NCBI GenBank assembly: GCA_964343305.1
Contig: CAYFJO010000140.1
Location: 1 to 23,912, forward strand
Source: CAYFJO01 sp964343305
GTDB lineage: Bacteria; Planctomycetota; Planctomycetia; Pirellulales; Pirellulaceae
Length of the DNA: 23,912 nt
Reading direction: 5' to 3'
Shown here in pieces: positions 23,256-23,912 of this stretch. The notes beneath the pieces were generated by a model. It was given only the letters and a program-made list of their open reading frames with translations, was not told the origin of the DNA and searched no databases. Every line of letters starts with the position of its first letter. Position 1 is the first letter of the stretch. The position numbers and the translations under genes are program-made.

Positions 23256-23490
23256 CTTTTCCTTCTCCATGCCAATTTGAGAAACGCTCCGATGATTACC
23301 CGCCACCCTCAGGAAGCATTAGATGTGATAGCCAATCTGAGATATCCTCAATATCGAATTAACCAACACAATCGGTTTAATCGAAATGCGTAATCGTCAA
23401 ATTTCCGAGCAATTGTCAAATTGTGATGGCGTGAGAAAAACGGGGCGAGAAAAACGGCTGGGTGGCACTGCCGGTGATAGGGGATTGCGG

Positions 23491-23556
23491 TAGGGACGAC
23501 CGTTACCGGTCGCCCCCCGCACAGATCCGTACGTGAAGCATTCCCTCATACGGCTC
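23491..23556 (-). ncRNA. Degenerate group II intron 3' end (domains V and VI)
   Basis: Read on the minus strand from 23556, GAGCCGTATGAGG and CTTCACGTACGGATC form the hairpin of group II domain V: the AGC triad near the 5' end, a lower helix closed by GAGCCGTAT against GTACGGATC, a 2-nt AC bulge, and a short upper stem. It is 33 nt long instead of 34, its loop is not a clean GNRA, and one lower pair is G-A, so it looks decayed. Domain VI follows as GGGCGACCG pairing with CGGTCGTCCC, ending CCCTACC. No domains I-IV and no reverse transcriptase lie upstream (towards 23912). Confidence 0.68.
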
Positions 23557-23568
23557 TTACCGCTATCA

Positions 23569-23685
23569 TGATTGGGGTCAGACCGGTCAGACCCTGTTCT
23601 ACGGAGTTCGACACTAGCGGCTGGGTGGCACTGTTGAAATGTTGTGTGCCACTGGCTCTGCCAGTGCATTTGTCTCGGTCTCTTT
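23569..23685. repeat. 108-bp direct repeat, copy 1 (with 9-bp internal duplication)
   Basis: It starts TGATTGGGGTCAGACC and ends TCGGTCTCTTT. It matches copy 2 (23805-23912) with four substitutions and one extra tandem GGTCAGACC. It includes a small palindrome, CACTGGC/GCCAGTG with loop TCT (23650-23666). Confidence 0.85.
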
Positions 23686-23725
23686 CCCATTGCTACTCGA
23701 ACACTGGCAAAGCCAGTGGCACACA
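23643..23725. repeat. REP-like inverted pair CACTGGC/GCCAGTG
   Basis: The 24-nt unit at 23643-23666 (TGTGTGCCACTGGC...) is repeated in inverse at 23702-23725 (...GCCAGTGGCACACA) with one mismatch. Each unit holds its own 7-bp hairpin, with loop TCT and loop AAA. A third unit is in the second direct repeat at 23877-23893, with its partner presumably beyond the edge. Confidence 0.75.
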
Positions 23726-23804
23726 AGGCAAGGCTGCGGATTAACCACTTCATTGATCACCGTTTTTTGTCCGACTCAGTCACCGAAAATCTGTTCCACA
23801 CTCG

Positions 23805-23912
23805 TGATTGGGGTCAGACCCTGTTTTACGGAGTTCGACACTAGCGGCTGGGTGGCACTGTCGAGATGTTGTGTGCCACTGGCTCTGCCAGTGCATTTGT
23901 TTCGGTCTCTTT
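23805..23912. repeat. 108-bp direct repeat, copy 2 (reaches the window edge)
   Basis: Colinear with copy 1 without the 9-bp duplication. It may continue past the edge, so the true unit may be longer. Confidence 0.85.

Larger units (their letters stand above)
23256..23912. other. Gene-free, repeat-rich tail of the window
   Basis: About 650 bp hold no convincing gene. Open frames here read through repeats. Contents are an AT-rich stretch (23310-23410), a partial repeat unit (GGCTGGGTGGCACTG, about 23458-23472), a group II intron 3' remnant (23491-23556), two copies of a 108-bp repeat, and REP-like palindromes. Confidence 0.7.

Noticed and set aside
23397..23753. 118-codon minus-strand frame
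   Set aside because: It reads through the intron remnant and REP-like repeats; a spurious repeat translation.
23569..23912. Possible CRISPR array
   Set aside because: Only two long direct repeats with a unique spacer of 119 bp; unit length and spacing do not fit a CRISPR array and there are no cas genes.

Overview
The window looks like a chromosomal segment of a planctomycete, probably of the Pirellulales/Rhodopirellula type. This is an inference from protein families. The evidence is a large PVC-type CxxCH heme protein with HEAT-like repeats, a secreted DUF1080 protein, a Gfo/Idh/MocA oxidoreductase, a tandem alpha/beta hydrolase, a remnant of a DUF1501 protein, and a very large alpha-2-macroglobulin-like protein. 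No rRNA, tRNA, CRISPR array, intact transposase or phage gene was seen.

Layout. (1) 1-6500 is a catabolic/accessory zone: a membrane protein cut by the left edge (minus strand, with a GspG-like sequence where it runs off), a decayed DUF1501 fragment, a secreted tandem hydrolase (minus), a divergent secreted DUF1080 protein (plus), a convergent Gfo/Idh/MocA oxidoreductase (minus) and a CoxG-like SRPBCC protein (minus). (2) 6685-9603 is a secreted PVC-type heme protein. (3) 9681-9795 is a MITE-like inverted-repeat element flanked by an 8-bp direct repeat. (4) 9872-15662 is a tight housekeeping cluster on the plus strand: DAHP synthase, triosephosphate isomerase, SecG with an unusual long C-terminal extension, a YicC-type RNase, guanylate kinase, RNA polymerase omega, then CoaC and CoaB as separate genes. 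Most gaps are 6-38 bp; the exception is a REP-like inverted pair squeezed in just before gmk. (5) 15977-22162 is a 2061-residue alpha-2-macroglobulin-like protein with a thioester motif, preceded by a 23-bp perfect inverted repeat. (6) 22163-23912 holds two small unrecognised minus-strand genes and a repeat-rich tail with a degenerate group II intron 3' end (domains V-VI) and REP-like palindromes inside a 108-bp direct repeat.

How the genes fit together. The housekeeping cluster joins chorismate-pathway entry, glycolysis, protein export, RNA turnover, nucleotide metabolism, transcription and coenzyme A synthesis. This is a growth-linked operon rather than one pathway. The left-hand genes suggest turnover of sugars or esters outside the cytoplasm. 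The alpha-2-macroglobulin-like protein would act as a protease trap in the cell envelope. No PbpC-like partner is seen next to it.

The most unusual items are the SecG with a cadherin-like domain and Asp/Ser tail, the Trp/Tyr-rich insert and 3'-end codon switch in the macroglobulin gene, the covarying REP pair abutting the gmk start codon, the MITE-like element, and the group II intron fossil.
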